The notes below the pieces were generated by a model. It had not been told where the DNA came from and searched no databases. It worked only from the letters and a program-made list of their open reading frames with translations. From Paracoccus sp. (in: a-proteobacteria) (lineage in GTDB: Bacteria > Pseudomonadota > Alphaproteobacteria > Rhodobacterales > Rhodobacteraceae): a stretch of 5,625 nucleotides of DNA. The stretch covers positions 1 through 5,625 of the forward strand of contig JAGPGI010000203.1 in assembly GCA_018056045.1 (NCBI GenBank), in the 5' to 3' direction. This document shows, in pieces, positions 4,914-5,625 of the stretch; position 1 is the first letter of the stretch, and every line of letters begins with the position of its first letter. The position numbers and the translations under genes were made by a program.

Positions 4914-5625
4914 TCAAGAAGCGTCGGCCAGCAGGCCGCGTCCCTTCAACAACGCGTGAATACCCGGTTTTCGTTCCCTGAATTTCAGCCAAAGTTCATC
5001 CGCAGGCTGAGAATCGCCCTTGGACAAGATCCATTTCTCCAGTTTTTCAGCGGTTTGGGCATCGAATGCGTCGCCTTTTTCCATGAATGCCTCGAAGGCG
5101 TCGGCATCCATGACCTCGGACCACATGTAACTGTAATAGCCCGAGGAATAGCCGTCGCCCGAGAACACATGCGAGAAATGCGGCGTGGCGTGGCGCATGG
5201 GTATGGCGGCCGGGGCGTCAAGGCCGGCCAGCACTTCGGCCTGCCGTGCCATCGGGTCGTCGGGCGGCGCGCCGCGGTGAAAGGCCAGATCGACCAACGC
5301 GCTTTCCAGATATTCGGTGGTGGCAAAGCCCTGATCGGCATTGCTGGCCGCCAGAATCCGGTCGCGCAGCGCCACCGGCATCGGCGCGCCGGTTTCGGCA
5401 TGGCGGGCATGGCGGTCCAGCACCTCGGGCTGTTCCAGCCAATGCTCGTAAAGCTGGCTGGGCAGTTCGACGAAATCGCGCGCCACCGAGGTCCCCGAGA
5501 TCGAGGGCCAGGTCACATCCGACAGGATATTGTGCAGCGCATGGCCGAATTCGTGAAACAGCGTGCGCGCATCGTCCCATGACAGGAAACTGGGCGCGCC
5601 CTTTTCCTCGGGCGGGGTGAAGTTG
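4914..5625 (-). CDS. dcp: Peptidyl-dipeptidase Dcp (M3 zinc metallopeptidase), C-terminal part
   Basis: The last 236 residues are visible; the start lies beyond the right edge (E. coli Dcp is about 680 residues). It removes C-terminal dipeptides from oligopeptides, in cytoplasm or periplasm. The zinc site is intact: HEFGH is encoded at 5541-5555, and the third ligand Glu in ARDFVELPSQ follows 25 residues after the second histidine, the M3 spacing. Further on, FSGDGYSSGYYSYMWSEV matches the conserved glycine/tyrosine-rich substrate loop of the family. ARDFVELPSQ favours Dcp over oligopeptidase A, which I recall as having a different sequence before the ELPSQ. The C-terminus ends ALLKGRGLLADAS, comparable to the end of E. 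coli Dcp. It is the promoter-proximal gene of a unit with the lipoprotein 16 bases downstream. Confidence 0.93.
   Translation of the reverse strand, partial: NFTPPEEKGAPSFLSWDDARTLFHEFGHALHNILSDVTWPSISGTSVARDFVELPSQLYEHWLEQPEVLDRHARHAETGAPMPVALRDRILAASNADQGFATTEYLESALVDLAFHRGAPPDDPMARQAEVLAGLDAPAAIPMRHATPHFSHVFSGDGYSSGYYSYMWSEVMDADAFEAFMEKGDAFDAQTAEKLEKWILSKGDSQPADELWLKFRERKPGIHALLKGRGLLADAS

Noticed and set aside
4767..5582. A 271-codon plus-strand frame opposite dcp and the lipoprotein gene
   Set aside because: The minus strand encodes an unmistakable M3 peptidase with HEFGH; this frame is its shadow.

Overview
The window is GC-rich, densely coded bacterial chromosome. Codon bias towards G/C at third positions, Shine-Dalgarno sites and protein similarity all suggest an alphaproteobacterium of the Rhodobacteraceae/Paracoccaceae type. 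That placement rests on recalled protein and codon patterns, not on a marker gene. There are seven protein genes, two of them cut by the window edges. I see no rRNA, tRNA, CRISPR array, insertion sequence or phage module.

Left block, minus strand, reading from high to low coordinates: a D-2-hydroxyacid dehydrogenase of the glyoxylate/hydroxypyruvate reductase kind (1679-2698) overlaps by 4 bases a YbjJ-like MFS transporter (495-1682), which starts with GTG. After a 120-base gap comes the N-terminus of a covalent-flavin sarcosine/dimethylglycine dehydrogenase (1-374), which runs off the left edge. Together they suggest small organic acid and methylated-amine/one-carbon metabolism: one enzyme demethylates N-methylglycines, the other reduces 2-oxoacids such as glyoxylate or hydroxypyruvate, and the transporter moves an unknown small molecule. 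That functional link is inferred from adjacency only.

Middle: a secreted protein with two SH3-like repeats (2791-3396, plus strand) is transcribed divergently from the hydroxyacid dehydrogenase across a 92-base region. It converges on an orphan SAM-dependent O-methyltransferase (3435-4220, minus) that keeps the metal-binding and catalytic residues of the macrolide sugar methyltransferase (MycE) family. Upstream of the methyltransferase are two abutting palindromes, the best regulatory candidates in the window.

Right block, minus strand: the C-terminal third of a peptidyl-dipeptidase Dcp (M3 zinc metallopeptidase, 4914-5625) is followed 16 bases later by a small lipoprotein with four cysteines in its mature domain (4448-4897). 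A 12-bp GC-rich hairpin closes this unit.

Most of the content is ordinary housekeeping or accessory metabolism. I found no convincing multi-gene novel system. The points worth a second look are the orphan methyltransferase, the residue change at the expected catalytic glutamate of the hydroxyacid dehydrogenase, the unrecognised lipoprotein, and the palindromes.
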